Program-made: the position numbers and the translations under genes
Part shown: in pieces, positions 25,866 through 35,230 of the stretch
Position numbering within the stretch: position 1 is the stretch's first letter
How the letters are laid out: every line of letters begins with the position of its first letter
Assembly: GCF_014306625.1 (NCBI RefSeq)
Contig: NZ_JACRYL010000001.1
Coordinates: 441,104-505,103, forward strand
DNA length: 64,000 bases
Origin: Pedobacter fastidiosus
GTDB lineage: Bacteria; Bacteroidota; Bacteroidia; Sphingobacteriales; Sphingobacteriaceae
Direction of reading: 5' to 3'
Notes under the pieces: model-generated
The model's database searches: none
Told to the model about the DNA's origin: nothing
Seen by the model: only the letters and a program-made list of their open reading frames with translations

Positions 25866-26582
25866 TTGATATTGAAAATATTCAGACCATTGCAACTCTT
25901 CAGGAAGATGTTGCCTACTGAATTCTAAATGTATTACTCTTCTTCTTTTGTTGTTTATGGTTCTGCTCGAACTATGCAAAAGTAAAGGCCTCATAATCAT
26001 TAATCCGCCTTTCTTTACACAACAGCTTTCCTCTTTTTCAGTTTTCCAGTTAATGGTATCTGCCCTGTAAATGCCCTTGCTCTGCGATTCGGGAATTACC
26101 TTTAATGCGCCGTTTTGCTCATCAGTATCATCAAGGTGGATTCGAATGGTAAAATTGTCTTCTAAAATATGGATTGGAGGTTGTACCGCAAACTGGTTTT
26201 GTTTGTGGGTGTATGGGCCAAAACCTTCTAGCTCAATTTTTTTGTTAACAGAGATGGTTAAATCCTGATGATAGGAAACAAACCAATTGGAAGATTCGGG
26301 CTTGTCGAAGTAAATAGATTTAACAAGAAAATAATCCGAGCTAAATAAATTCACAATAAGATCTTTAAGTCGATTGTTAAAAATAAGACCGATAACTTCA
26401 GGAACTTCTTTTAAAAATTGTCTAATCGCAAAAAGATCTTCAGACTTTCTGAATACATCCTTAGTCGTGTCGACTGATTCAATAATCATCAGAAGTGTCT
26501 CAACTTCTTCCTGAGTATAGATTTCTTCTACTGTGGTAAATCCGTTGCGCTCAAGCGCTTTAATTTTATTGAATAAACTCAT
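25863..26582 (-). CDS. phytanoyl-CoA dioxygenase (PhyH)-like protein
   Basis: 239 residues of the PhyH branch of 2OG-Fe(II) oxygenases: NGFTTVEEIYTQEEVETLL at the N-terminus, WFVSYHQDLTISVNKK carrying the first iron ligands (His-x-Asp), LDDTDEQNGALKVIPESQ, and a distal RPLLLHSSSRTINNKRRRVI with His and Arg. The iron triad looks intact. The substrate is unknown. It is separated by 4 nt from the START-like gene on the same strand and probably in an operon with it. Confidence 0.85.
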   Translation of the reverse strand: MSLFNKIKALERNGFTTVEEIYTQEEVETLLMIIESVDTTKDVFRKSEDLFAIRQFLKEVPEVIGLIFNNRLKDLIVNLFSSDYFLVKSIYFDKPESSNWFVSYHQDLTISVNKKIELEGFGPYTHKQNQFAVQPPIHILEDNFTIRIHLDDTDEQNGALKVIPESQSKGIYRADTINWKTEKEESCCVKKGGLMIMRPLLLHSSSRTINNKRRRVIHLEFSRQHLPEELQWSEYFQYQ

Positions 26583-26586
26583 TGTC

Positions 26587-27084
26587 CTAATTATTTAGCA
26601 TAGGTTTAAAGCGATTATCCTTATTCCTCAAATCTAAGCCTCCCTCAAGAATAGATTTTAAATTAATTAAATAAAAACTCCATCCATTGTGGCAACCTAA
26701 TCGAATATTTTTCTTCGATGATTCATCCATTGGGATATTTTTCTGAATGAGTTCTACAATTATATATTCAAATTCTTTTCGAAGCTTAATTTCTACAAAG
26801 CAGTTGCCCGCAAAAGTAAATTGTAAAAAATCCGATCCATTTGCTTCCGTAATTTTTCCATGCTCAACATCATCATATAAATACCAAATCCATTTATATC
26901 GATCACCTTTTAAAGCATTTGTTTCTTTACCGATCGAAATTTTATTTTCATCAGAAAATTCAGCTTCGCTCAAAAACCATTTTTCCAATTCAGTAGTTTT
27001 GGTCCATGCATCATAAATAGTTTTTAAATCGGCTTTGATGGCGATTTTTAAAGTAAACTTTGACCAATCAAAATTTTCCATCAA
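26587..27084 (-). CDS. SRPBCC/AHSA1-like protein
   Basis: 165 residues with the START/Bet v1-like fold of activator-of-Hsp90-type (AHSA1) proteins: SKFTLKIAIKADLKTIYDAWTK, TTELEKWFLSEAEF, FTFAGNCFVEIKLRKE and a C-terminal HNGWSFYLINLKSILEGG. Such proteins bind hydrophobic ligands. It sits between the PhyH-like gene (4 nt) and the lactonase gene (3 nt), all minus strand, suggesting an operon of three. Confidence 0.85.
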   Translation of the reverse strand: MMENFDWSKFTLKIAIKADLKTIYDAWTKTTELEKWFLSEAEFSDENKISIGKETNALKGDRYKWIWYLYDDVEHGKITEANGSDFLQFTFAGNCFVEIKLRKEFEYIIVELIQKNIPMDESSKKNIRLGCHNGWSFYLINLKSILEGGLDLRNKDNRFKPMLNN

Positions 27085-27087
27085 AGT

Positions 27088-28200
27088 TTATTTGGTAAAG
27101 ACTAAACAAACTGGAGCGCCAACACTTATTTTTTTTCCGCTGTCAATTAATTTTCCAGTGATTTTATTCCTTTTAAAAATAACAACATCATTTGTGTATT
27201 GATGGGCAACCAATAAAAATTTACCACTTGGATCAATTGAGAAATTTCTTGGTCCCTTACCTAATGTGCTTACGCGTTCTACAAATTTTAAAATTCCGGT
27301 AGGTAAAATAGAAAATACTGAAATTGTGTTGGCATCGCCTCGATTACTTTCGTAAAGAAATTTTCCATCTGCAGAAACATGAATATCTGCACCATCTATT
27401 TTTCCGCTAAAATCTTTAGGAGTTGTTGTAATTTCCTGGATCTTTTTCAAAGTCCCATTAGAATATGCAAAGGCAGTTACGCTTCCGTTAAATTCGTGCG
27501 CCAAATAAGCGAATTTTCCATTAGGCGTGAAAGTGATGTGCCTTGGGCCTGTACCCGCATTTGTTTTTATCACATTTTTAATCGTTAAAATTCTCTCTTT
27601 GCTCGCTGGATTATAGTTGTATATATAAATTTGATCTTCACCTAAATCATTGCAGATTAAATATTTATGATCTGGAGTGAATTTTACCATGTGAACGTGA
27701 GCACTTTCTTGTCTTCCTTTTGAATCTATACTCTTTCCACTGTGTTTGATAATTTGTATGGCATCGGTTAGTGAGCCATCTGTTTTACGACTAAATACCG
27801 CTAAACTACCGCCACTATAATTAGCAACGATCACATTCTTATTATCTACCGTTATATAGCATGGGTCAGCGCCTTCACTAGCTACCTTATTTAAAAAAGT
27901 TAATTGGCCAGAAACAGAATTGTACTTGAATGCGCTAATAGTACTGGAGTTTCCGGTTTCGTTAACGGAATAAGCAAACTTTTGATCAGGCGAAATTGCT
28001 AAATAACTTGGATTGGCAACATCTTTAGTTATTGCTTTCAATGTAGTGGTTGCATACTTCGTATTGAAGTTGTAATCATAAATGCCCTCGCTTTTTCCTG
28101 CGGCTGTATAAGTGCCTATAACCAGATTATAGTTAATTTGTTGTGAAAATGCCAATGTGGAGAACACTAAGAATAGAATAGATAGGAAATACTTTTTCAT
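27088..28200 (-). CDS. lactonase-family beta-propeller protein (6-phosphogluconolactonase-like)
   Basis: 370 residues with a signal peptide (FLSILFLVFSTLAFSQQ) and seven-bladed lactonase propeller motifs: YNLVIGTYTAAGKSEGIYDY, YLAISPDQKFAYSVNE, HVHMVKFTPDHKYLICNDLG, GTGPRHITFTPNGKFAYLAH and GKGPRNFSIDPSGKFLLVAH. The family includes YbhE-type 6-phosphogluconolactonase, but a signal peptide points to a periplasmic sugar-lactone hydrolase. It is divergent from the susCD pair, which might deliver its substrate. Confidence 0.85.
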   Translation of the reverse strand: MKKYFLSILFLVFSTLAFSQQINYNLVIGTYTAAGKSEGIYDYNFNTKYATTTLKAITKDVANPSYLAISPDQKFAYSVNETGNSSTISAFKYNSVSGQLTFLNKVASEGADPCYITVDNKNVIVANYSGGSLAVFSRKTDGSLTDAIQIIKHSGKSIDSKGRQESAHVHMVKFTPDHKYLICNDLGEDQIYIYNYNPASKERILTIKNVIKTNAGTGPRHITFTPNGKFAYLAHEFNGSVTAFAYSNGTLKKIQEITTTPKDFSGKIDGADIHVSADGKFLYESNRGDANTISVFSILPTGILKFVERVSTLGKGPRNFSIDPSGKFLLVAHQYTNDVVIFKRNKITGKLIDSGKKISVGAPVCLVFTK

Positions 28201-28583
28201 TAAATGATTTTTTGCTGAGAAACAAAGATGATAAAAACTTTAGTTATTAGAACATTCATCATTTTAAGTGTTCTTAGAGTAATTAAACACTTAATTGTCG
28301 TTTTTATTCAAAATTCTAACTTATTGCTCTAATTATCATTAAAAATCAACGTATATTTTAGTTAATAACAAGAATTTATGTTTTTTTTATTAAAAATTGT
28401 AACTATTTTATTAGTTTTTGTAATTTTTAAAGAGTTTTTATTGGTTTTTTCTATTTATTTACGTTAAAAATGGCTTATGTGAATTTATTTATGTTAAATT
28501 ATTCCTAATAATTGTTAAAGTTGATGTTTTACAATATATTTATCCCATTCAGGTCAATATATTACTAAACTAAACTAATTTTT
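28201..28583. promoter_or_regulatory. divergent control region between lactonase and susC genes
   Basis: 383 bp, very AT-rich, no gene seen. It has a perfect 9-bp inverted repeat TTAAGTGTT/AACACTTAA (28264-28294), an operator candidate. A possible susC promoter is present: TTG at 28512, 20 nt, TATATTTA at 28535-28542. No riboswitch-like structure was recognised. Confidence 0.4.
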
Positions 28584-31500
28584 ATGAAAAAACTTCTACA
28601 AAGTTTGTTCGTAATCTTATGCATTTCGCTCAGTGCGTATGCTCAAGATCGAACGATCACTGGTACAGTTACTGCACAAGAAGACAATCTTCCCCTTCCT
28701 GGCGTGAGTGTAAAAATCAAAGGTGCCAAAGGTGGCGCGGTTACAGGCGCAGATGGCCGATATGCTCTAAGAGTTCCTTCTGGTTCAACAACTCTCGAAT
28801 TCACCTATCTAGGCTATCTGTCAGAATCGAAAGTGCTGAATGCTACTTCGACTATCAATGTTCAATTGGTTGCCGATACCAAAACCTTAAGCGATGTAAT
28901 TGTAACGGGTGTGGCAGCAGGAACGAGTAAGGAAAAATTAACAATTTCTGTTACAAAAATTGGTGAAGATCGCCTTAATGCTGTTACGGCATCTTCAATC
29001 GGTAACTCTTTAGTTGGTAAGGTTGAGGGTGTAAGAGCTAGTCAATCGGCTGGTACTCCAGGAACTTCCACTACAATTCAGCTTCGTGGAAACAACAATT
29101 TACCAGGCGTAACATCAAGCCCGCTAATTATTATAGATGGCATTATCTATAATGGGGATTTAAGTTCAATCAATGCAGATGATGTTGAATCGATGGAGAT
29201 TGTAAAAGGAGCGGCATCGGCATCCTTATATGGTTCTCGTGCAGGTAACGGAGTTTTGGCCATTACCACTAAAAGAGGTAAGAATTTAAGTCCTAATTCG
29301 ACCACTATAACAGTTAGAAACGAAATCACATTATCAGAGCTAAGCAAAAAACTTGATTTAGCTACGCACCATGCCTATAAATTAGCGCCAGATGCGGGAA
29401 ATTTCATCGGTCAATATACCAAATATGCTGGGGTAACTTATCCGGCGGGTTATACAGGATCAGGTTATAATGCTGCTATTACAGGTACAAGAGGTTATGA
29501 TACCGATCACTATGCAGATAACGACTTTGGTGTAGTTACCGATCAACAAGATGCTTTGTTTAAAACAGGAACAAACTTCACTAATTATGCAGCTATAGCA
29601 TCAAGATCAGAAAAGGGCAACGTTTTTGCGTCATTCGAAAATAACCAACAAAAAGGTGTTGTTTATGACGCTCCTGGTTATAAAAGACAAAATTTCAGAA
29701 TCAATGCAGATTATCAGTTGGCAAAGTGGTTAAAAGTAAGCACTTCTAACTTATACATTAATACCAGCAACAGTTCTAATGGTGGTTTCTGGACCGCAAT
29801 TATTGCTGAGCCAGATGCAGATTTATTTCAGTTAAATACGGATGGGCAACCTTACTACATCCGTTTAAATCAGTTTAGTGGTGAGCAAACTAATCCATTG
29901 TATCCTAACTATAAAAATCAGAATAAAACGACTTATAGTACATGGCTTGGTGCGTATTCTGCCAATGTAAAATTTACCAAATGGTTAAATGCTGATATCT
30001 CTCATACTATTGAAATTCAGAATTATGATTACAAAAACTATAATCCAAAAGATACTTGGAATGTTGATGCTTCTGCCTATACTAATGGTGGTTTAAGATT
30101 AGATAATTCTAAAACAAATAATCAAAACACTCAAGCTACCTTAAACTTTAATGGTAAAATTGAAGATTTGATTATAAATGGTAAACTATCCTATTTATAT
30201 GAAAATAGAAAATATGATTATTCTAGAGCAGATGGATCTGGTGGAATGTCTTATGCTGATATTCCTCAGTTAACCAACTTTATTACAACAACTTCTAGGT
30301 CATCTCAAGAGATAGAACGTGCGCAGAATTATTTTGCAATTGCATCGTTGGATTACAAGGATAGATACTTATTAGATGGTATGTTTCGGTATGATGGTTC
30401 ATCTTTATTCGGTCCCGATTCTCGTTGGAATCCTTACTTCAGGGTTTCTGGTGCTTATCGTGTCAGTAAGGATGTTGATATTCCGGGGATTGATGAATTA
30501 AAGGTTAGAGGTGCCTATGGTACAGCGGGTATTCGTCCGGGTTATAACTGGCAGTACGAAGTTTACACTTTAAGCTCTGGTTTGGCAGCACCTTCGCAAG
30601 CTGGAAATAAAGCACTAAAGCCTTCAAAAACAACAGAATATGAAGTGGGACTTGATGTTAATTTCTTGAAGAAATTTTCTTTTGATGCAACTTACGCTAA
30701 ATCAAAAACTACAGATCAATTTCTTAACTCCCCATTATTGGCTTTCTTAAGTGATGGTTTTACCAGTAGATACATTAACGCAGGAACGGTTCAGTCAAAT
30801 ACTTTTGAAGCTAATATGGCCGCTAAGTGGTTTACTAAGCCAGAATTTAGCTGGACATCTAATATTACCTTTACTAGAGTTAGACAGAAGATTACTTCGC
30901 TACCTAGAACACCGTATTTATATGGTGATACTGATGGTGGCGGCGCTCAAATGTTTTATATCAAAGAGGGTGAGGTTTACGGTGCTATGTACGGTAATAC
31001 TTGGGTAACTTCTTTAGATCAAATGGCTTCGCAATTGCCAACAGGTAAAACAATTAACGATTATGTTGTAAACTCGCAGGGATTTGTTGTAGATAAAGGT
31101 ACTGAAGGTTTGCTTACAGAAAAGGCTATTAAACTAAAAGATGCGACTGGAAATAACTGGTACGGAAAAATTGGTGATGGTAATTCAGATTTTAATATCG
31201 GCTTGTCAAACACATTCAATTACAAAGGCTTTAGCTTGTATTTCTTGTTAGATTGGAAACAAGGCGGAGATATTTATAACTCGAAAGCACAATGGAGTAC
31301 AAGAGATTTGCGTAACGGAATTGTAGATCAAAGTGGTGTGGCTGAAGGTTCCAAAAAAACTGTAGATTATTACTTAAACTTTTATGATGTAAATAACATA
31401 AACAGTTACTGGGTAGAGGATGCAAGTTATTTGAAATTCAGAGAATTGGCAATCGGCTATTCAATTCCTAAAAAGATTTTAAACAATGCTTTTAAAGGAG

Positions 31501-31664
31501 TTGTAAAAGGAGCTACCGCTAAACTTATTGGTCGTAATTTATTTACGATTACAGGTTATTCTGGTTATGATCCTGAGGTTGGTTCTGTTGCCCAACCATA
31601 TGATGGAATTAACAAATATCCAAATTACAGATCATTCGGTTTCTCACTTTCAGTTGATTTCTAG
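28584..31664 (+). CDS. SusC/RagA family TonB-dependent outer-membrane transporter
   Basis: 1026 residues. Signal peptide ends SLSAYAQ, then the CarboxypepD_reg-like domain (TITGTVTAQEDNLPLPGVSV to TLEFTYLGYLSESKVLN). The plug domain has DVIVTGVAAG, SIGNSLVGKVEGVRASQSA, TIQLRGNNNLPG, PLIIIDGI and MEIVKGAASASLYGSRAGNG. A C-terminal beta-barrel ends GFSLSVDF with terminal Phe. It pairs with the SusD gene 23 nt downstream. No glycanase, sulfatase or regulator is adjacent, so the substrate is open; sugar or peptide import are both possible. Confidence 0.95.
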   Translation: MKKLLQSLFVILCISLSAYAQDRTITGTVTAQEDNLPLPGVSVKIKGAKGGAVTGADGRYALRVPSGSTTLEFTYLGYLSESKVLNATSTINVQLVADTKTLSDVIVTGVAAGTSKEKLTISVTKIGEDRLNAVTASSIGNSLVGKVEGVRASQSAGTPGTSTTIQLRGNNNLPGVTSSPLIIIDGIIYNGDLSSINADDVESMEIVKGAASASLYGSRAGNGVLAITTKRGKNLSPNSTTITVRNEITLSELSKKLDLATHHAYKLAPDAGNFIGQYTKYAGVTYPAGYTGSGYNAAITGTRGYDTDHYADNDFGVVTDQQDALFKTGTNFTNYAAIASRSEKGNVFASFENNQQKGVVYDAPGYKRQNFRINADYQLAKWLKVSTSNLYINTSNSSNGGFWTAIIAEPDADLFQLNTDGQPYYIRLNQFSGEQTNPLYPNYKNQNKTTYSTWLGAYSANVKFTKWLNADISHTIEIQNYDYKNYNPKDTWNVDASAYTNGGLRLDNSKTNNQNTQATLNFNGKIEDLIINGKLSYLYENRKYDYSRADGSGGMSYADIPQLTNFITTTSRSSQEIERAQNYFAIASLDYKDRYLLDGMFRYDGSSLFGPDSRWNPYFRVSGAYRVSKDVDIPGIDELKVRGAYGTAGIRPGYNWQYEVYTLSSGLAAPSQAGNKALKPSKTTEYEVGLDVNFLKKFSFDATYAKSKTTDQFLNSPLLAFLSDGFTSRYINAGTVQSNTFEANMAAKWFTKPEFSWTSNITFTRVRQKITSLPRTPYLYGDTDGGGAQMFYIKEGEVYGAMYGNTWVTSLDQMASQLPTGKTINDYVVNSQGFVVDKGTEGLLTEKAIKLKDATGNNWYGKIGDGNSDFNIGLSNTFNYKGFSLYFLLDWKQGGDIYNSKAQWSTRDLRNGIVDQSGVAEGSKKTVDYYLNFYDVNNINSYWVEDASYLKFRELAIGYSIPKKILNNAFKGVVKGATAKLIGRNLFTITGYSGYDPEVGSVAQPYDGINKYPNYRSFGFSLSVDF

Positions 31665-31687
31665 GGATTGATTTAAACATTATTAAG

Positions 31688-33184
31688 ATGAAAAAAATAA
31701 AGATAATACTAACGCTTTCTGTTGCGCTATTACTTGCTAATGGTTGTAAGAAAGGTAGTTTGGATGTTGCCAACGTTAACGATCCAGATTTTGAAAAAGT
31801 GTATGCAAACGGAGATAATTTAATATCACAAGCGGCAAGTTTGTACAATACAGTTTTCTACAACTCGCATTATGAGGGAGGCTTACAGCCAATGCTTGCC
31901 GTGGCTGCAGATAATTCTACTTGCTCTTATGGTAACTTTGGTATGAGAGATATGTCTTGGGAGCCTAGAGATTTTGCTTGGACAAATACACCAGCATATT
32001 CTTATAATACACAGACTAATAATTACTTTAATGGTCAATATGCGGCAATTAATACGGCATCATTAATTATTAAAGCGATAAATAATGGAACAAATATAGC
32101 AGGTGGCGCAGGTAATGCCCGGGTTAAGGCATATTGCAGATTTATTCAAGGTGTAGGTTATGCCAACTTAGCATTAACTTTTGATCGTGCCTTTATAGTT
32201 GATGAAGCCTCTACCGTTGAAGGCAAACTGAGTAGCGCAGTGCCTTATACTACTGTGGCTACCGCCGCGTTAAAATATCTTGATGAAGCGATTGCGCTTT
32301 CTGCAGCCAATTCTTTTACCATTCCTCAAGCATGGTTAGGAAGCGATGCTGATTATTCTAGCGCTAAACTTGCGCAACTATGTAATACCTATGCGGCATC
32401 TTTATTGGCTTATTTACCAAGAAACAAAACTCAAAATGCAGCCGTAAATTGGGCTAAAGTTAAAACCTATGCCGATGCAGGTATTACAGCAGATTTTAAT
32501 GTTGTATTAGATGATAACATTTGGTATGATTATTCTGCTTACTATTTGGGGGCAGGTAATTCTACATGGGCACGTACAGATATGTATGTGGTGCATATGA
32601 TGGATTCGGCACAGCCAGCGCATTGGGATGATTCGCCAACTTTTCCAGCACCTCCAGCCTCGGTAAATCCCCAAGATAAAAGACTTTTAACTGATTTTGC
32701 TTATTTGTCATCCAATAGCTTTATTGCGGCAAGGGGCTATTATCATTTTTCTAATTATAGAAATAAGCGTTATGATTATATCTATGCTTCTACTTTTACA
32801 GGAATTAAACCTGAAATTATGAAAGCAGAAAATGATTTATTAAAAGCCGAAGCTAGGTTGTATTTAAATGATTTAGCTGGGGCTCAATCCATAATCAATG
32901 CAGGTACCCGTGTAACCAGAGGTCAAATGACCCCTACTGCTGCAACTACGGCGGCTTTGGTTGATGCAATTCATCATGAGCGTTGCATCGAATTAATTTT
33001 TACGGGTGCAAATATTGCATTTTACGAAATGAGAAAATTGGATTTATTACAAAAGGGTACGCCACTTCAAATGCCAATACCAGCTAAGGTTATGGAAAAT
33101 TTAGGTGAATCTGCGCCATTCTACACTTTTGGTACTACAGCGAAAGCTGATGGAATAGGAACTTCCAACGCAGGTTGGAGATAA
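31688..33184 (+). CDS. SusD/RagB family substrate-binding lipoprotein
   Basis: 498 residues with lipobox LLLANGC (Cys20). TPR-like helices and the SusD core are seen in EGGLQPMLAVAADNSTCSYGNF, IIKAINNGTNIAGGAG and YCRFIQGVGYANLALTFDRA. A C-terminal LVDAIHHERCIELIFTGANIAFYEM is followed by the typical RKLDLL and Pro-rich end. It is the surface lid of the SusC transporter encoded just upstream. A strong terminator follows. Confidence 0.93.
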   Translation: MKKIKIILTLSVALLLANGCKKGSLDVANVNDPDFEKVYANGDNLISQAASLYNTVFYNSHYEGGLQPMLAVAADNSTCSYGNFGMRDMSWEPRDFAWTNTPAYSYNTQTNNYFNGQYAAINTASLIIKAINNGTNIAGGAGNARVKAYCRFIQGVGYANLALTFDRAFIVDEASTVEGKLSSAVPYTTVATAALKYLDEAIALSAANSFTIPQAWLGSDADYSSAKLAQLCNTYAASLLAYLPRNKTQNAAVNWAKVKTYADAGITADFNVVLDDNIWYDYSAYYLGAGNSTWARTDMYVVHMMDSAQPAHWDDSPTFPAPPASVNPQDKRLLTDFAYLSSNSFIAARGYYHFSNYRNKRYDYIYASTFTGIKPEIMKAENDLLKAEARLYLNDLAGAQSIINAGTRVTRGQMTPTAATTAALVDAIHHERCIELIFTGANIAFYEMRKLDLLQKGTPLQMPIPAKVMENLGESAPFYTFGTTAKADGIGTSNAGWR

Positions 33185-33200
33185 TGGGTAGTTAAATTTA

Positions 33201-33232
33201 AAAGGGGGGATTGTAGACCCCCCTTTTTTTTT
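33201..33232 (+). terminator. terminator of susCD
   Basis: Stem AAAGGGGGG/CCCCCCTTT (9 bp) followed by a T run. Confidence 0.8.
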
Positions 33233-33260
33233 ATTAATTATTCAATTTTTACAAGCAAAA

Positions 33261-33288
33261 AAAAGGGTAATCACTCGATTACCCTTTT
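33261..33288 (-). terminator. terminator of the pseudouridine synthase gene
   Basis: Perfect 12-bp stem AAAAGGGTAATC with its complement and a 4-nt loop, directly downstream of the minus-strand gene. Confidence 0.75.
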
Positions 33289-33294
33289 TTAATA

Positions 33295-34965
33295 TTATTT
33301 AATTAAATGCTTAATCTGAATAAGCTCATGCTCTTCAAGATAGCGCCATCTTCCTCTTGGTAAATCCTTTTTAGTTAGGTTACCATAAACAACACGGTCA
33401 AGTTTTTCTACATTATAACCTAAATGTTCAAAAATACGACGAACAATTCTATTTTTGCCGCTATGGATTTGAATACCAATTTCTTTTTTGGTTCCACCAG
33501 CAACATAAGAAATGTTATCAGGTTTAATTAGTCCATCTTCTAATTCTAAACCAAAAGCAATTTTATTCAAATCACCTTGTGATAAAGATTTATCCAATTC
33601 GATATTGTAAATTTTGGTAATTCCGTTTTTAGGGTGAGATAATTTATCTGCTAAATCACCATCGTTAGTCATTAATAATAAACCTGTAGTATTACGATCT
33701 AAGCGGCCAACAGGATAAATACGCTCACGACTTGCTTTATCAACCAATTGCATTACCGTACGACGTTCTTGTGGATCGTCCGTTGTGGTAATATAATCTT
33801 TGGGTTTGTTTAATAAAACGTAAACTTTTTTCTCGCGTTTAAGTAATTCGCCATTATAACGAACTAAATCTTTCGCTGGATCAACTTTATGGCCTAATTC
33901 TGTAACGGCTTCGCCATTTACAGTAATAATACCTGCGGCAATAAGTTCATCGGCCTTACGGCGAGAACAGATTCCTGCATTTGAAATGTATCTATTTAGG
34001 CGAATTAAGCCTTTATCTTCATTAGTTGTTCTACGGCCCTGAGCAATTACAGTTCTTTCCGGACGATTGAATTCTGTATCTCTTGGCTGGTTCTCTTCGC
34101 GACTTCTAAATGGTCTGCTATCTGCACCTTCTCTAGGTTTTACATCTCTTGAGCTTCCAGCACTTGGCTTAAAGTCGTCTGATTTGCCACTTCTAGATTT
34201 AAAGTCTTTGTAACCACCTTCTCTCGGTTTAAAATCTCTCGAATCTCCATCCTTAGATTTGAAATCGCGTTCTCCTGTTCTTGGCTTATAATCTCTTGCT
34301 CCACCTTCTCTCGGTTTAAAATCTCTATCTCCTGTTCTTGGTTTGTAATCTCTCGATCCACCTTCTCTTAGTTTAAAATCGCGATCTCCATCTTTAGAAT
34401 CTCTTGATTTGAAATCTCTATCTCCTGTTCTTGGTTTGTAATCTCTCGACCCACCTTCTCTTGGTTTAAAATCACGATCTCCGCCTTTAGAGTCTCTTGA
34501 TTTGTAATCTCTCGATCCACCTTCTCTTGGTTTAAAATCGCGATCGCCACCTTTAGAATCTCTTGATTTGAAATCTCTGTCGCCAGTTCTAGGCTTGTAA
34601 TCTCTCGATCCACCTTCTCTTGGCTTATAACTACGTTCTTCTGGTTTTGAGTTTGAATCTCTAGATTTGAATTCACGATCGCCAAACTTAAATCCTTTCG
34701 GTTCTTCATCCTTAGATTTGAAGTCGCGTCCGCCTGTTCTTGGTCTTGAATCTTTTCTATCTCCGAAAGATTTTGATTTGAAATCTTTGTTGTCTGAGCT
34801 TCTAGGTCTGAAGCCATCTTTCGAGTCGGATGATTTTTTGAATTTACTATCTTTATCGTCTGATCTTTTTCTGTCAGACCCAGCAGAATTGCTTCTACCT
34901 TCCGTTTTCCGGCTGCCCGGTTTGGACTTGTCATCCCGACTGTTCCTGTTGTCTTTATTTATCAT
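33295..34965 (-). CDS. RsuA/RluB/RluF-type rRNA pseudouridine synthase with long disordered N-terminus
   Basis: 556 residues. The first 310 are disordered, made of Arg/Asp/Lys/Gly/Ser repeats. Residues 114-253 hold six (K)PREGG units, with a seventh near 277, spaced 19-31 residues apart. An S4 RNA-binding domain follows (LIRLNRYISNAGICSRRKAD, about 320-365). The catalytic domain has VLLNKPKDYITT, the active-site Asp423 in VGRLDRNTTGLLLMTNDG, and IQIHSGKNRIVRRIFEHLGY. It modifies uridine in rRNA; which site is unclear. The tail probably helps RNA binding. Confidence 0.92.
   Translation of the reverse strand: MINKDNRNSRDDKSKPGSRKTEGRSNSAGSDRKRSDDKDSKFKKSSDSKDGFRPRSSDNKDFKSKSFGDRKDSRPRTGGRDFKSKDEEPKGFKFGDREFKSRDSNSKPEERSYKPREGGSRDYKPRTGDRDFKSRDSKGGDRDFKPREGGSRDYKSRDSKGGDRDFKPREGGSRDYKPRTGDRDFKSRDSKDGDRDFKLREGGSRDYKPRTGDRDFKPREGGARDYKPRTGERDFKSKDGDSRDFKPREGGYKDFKSRSGKSDDFKPSAGSSRDVKPREGADSRPFRSREENQPRDTEFNRPERTVIAQGRRTTNEDKGLIRLNRYISNAGICSRRKADELIAAGIITVNGEAVTELGHKVDPAKDLVRYNGELLKREKKVYVLLNKPKDYITTTDDPQERRTVMQLVDKASRERIYPVGRLDRNTTGLLLMTNDGDLADKLSHPKNGITKIYNIELDKSLSQGDLNKIAFGLELEDGLIKPDNISYVAGGTKKEIGIQIHSGKNRIVRRIFEHLGYNVEKLDRVVYGNLTKKDLPRGRWRYLEEHELIQIKHLIK
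34207..34626 (-). repeat. in-gene degenerate tandem repeat
   Basis: DNA encoding six (K)PREGG-starting units of 19, 22, 29 or 31 residues. Unit lengths are all multiples of three bases, so alternative frames also stay open. Copy number is likely to vary between strains. Confidence 0.8.
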
Positions 34966-35000
34966 GATACGCTTTTAACCGCATCCTAAAATGCGGGTTG

Positions 35001-35031
35001 CAAATTTAGGCAAAATTGATGAACAATACAA
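35001..35031 (-). promoter_or_regulatory. promoter of the pseudouridine synthase gene
   Basis: On the minus strand TTG (35029-35031), 20 nt, TAAATTTG (35001-35008). The predicted leader contains a hairpin near 34979-34996 (CCGCAT/ATGCGG). Confidence 0.55.
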
Positions 35032-35160
35032 TTTTTGGAAGTGTAAAAATTTGATCAAAAAATAGCCTCTAAAATAGAAAAATTGGGGCGAAATTCAAAA
35101 TTTAAAATCCACGTTTAAAGCACTTTAGAGCTCGATTTTTATGGTTAAATCTGTAACTAT

Positions 35161-35191
35161 TTGATAATGTGGTTATTATTTTTTAGCTTTG
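35161..35191 (+). promoter_or_regulatory. promoter of the lytic transglycosylase gene
   Basis: TTG (35161-35163), 20 nt, TAGCTTTG (35184-35191), a near-ideal Bacteroidota promoter. Transcription should begin near 35197, which excludes the in-frame start at 35189. Confidence 0.6.
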
Positions 35192-35230
35192 CCGACGTTT
35201 TTATATAAGTTCACCAAAAAAAGGAGGAAG

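Noticed and set aside
34140..34934. Long alternative minus-strand frames in the pseudouridine synthase tail
   Set aside because: They are by-products of a repeat whose unit length is a multiple of three; composition is repetitive and no start site fits.
35189..35230. Earlier start for the lytic transglycosylase
   Set aside because: It overlaps the -7 element and predicted transcription start; the AGGAGG-preceded ATG at 35231 is better.
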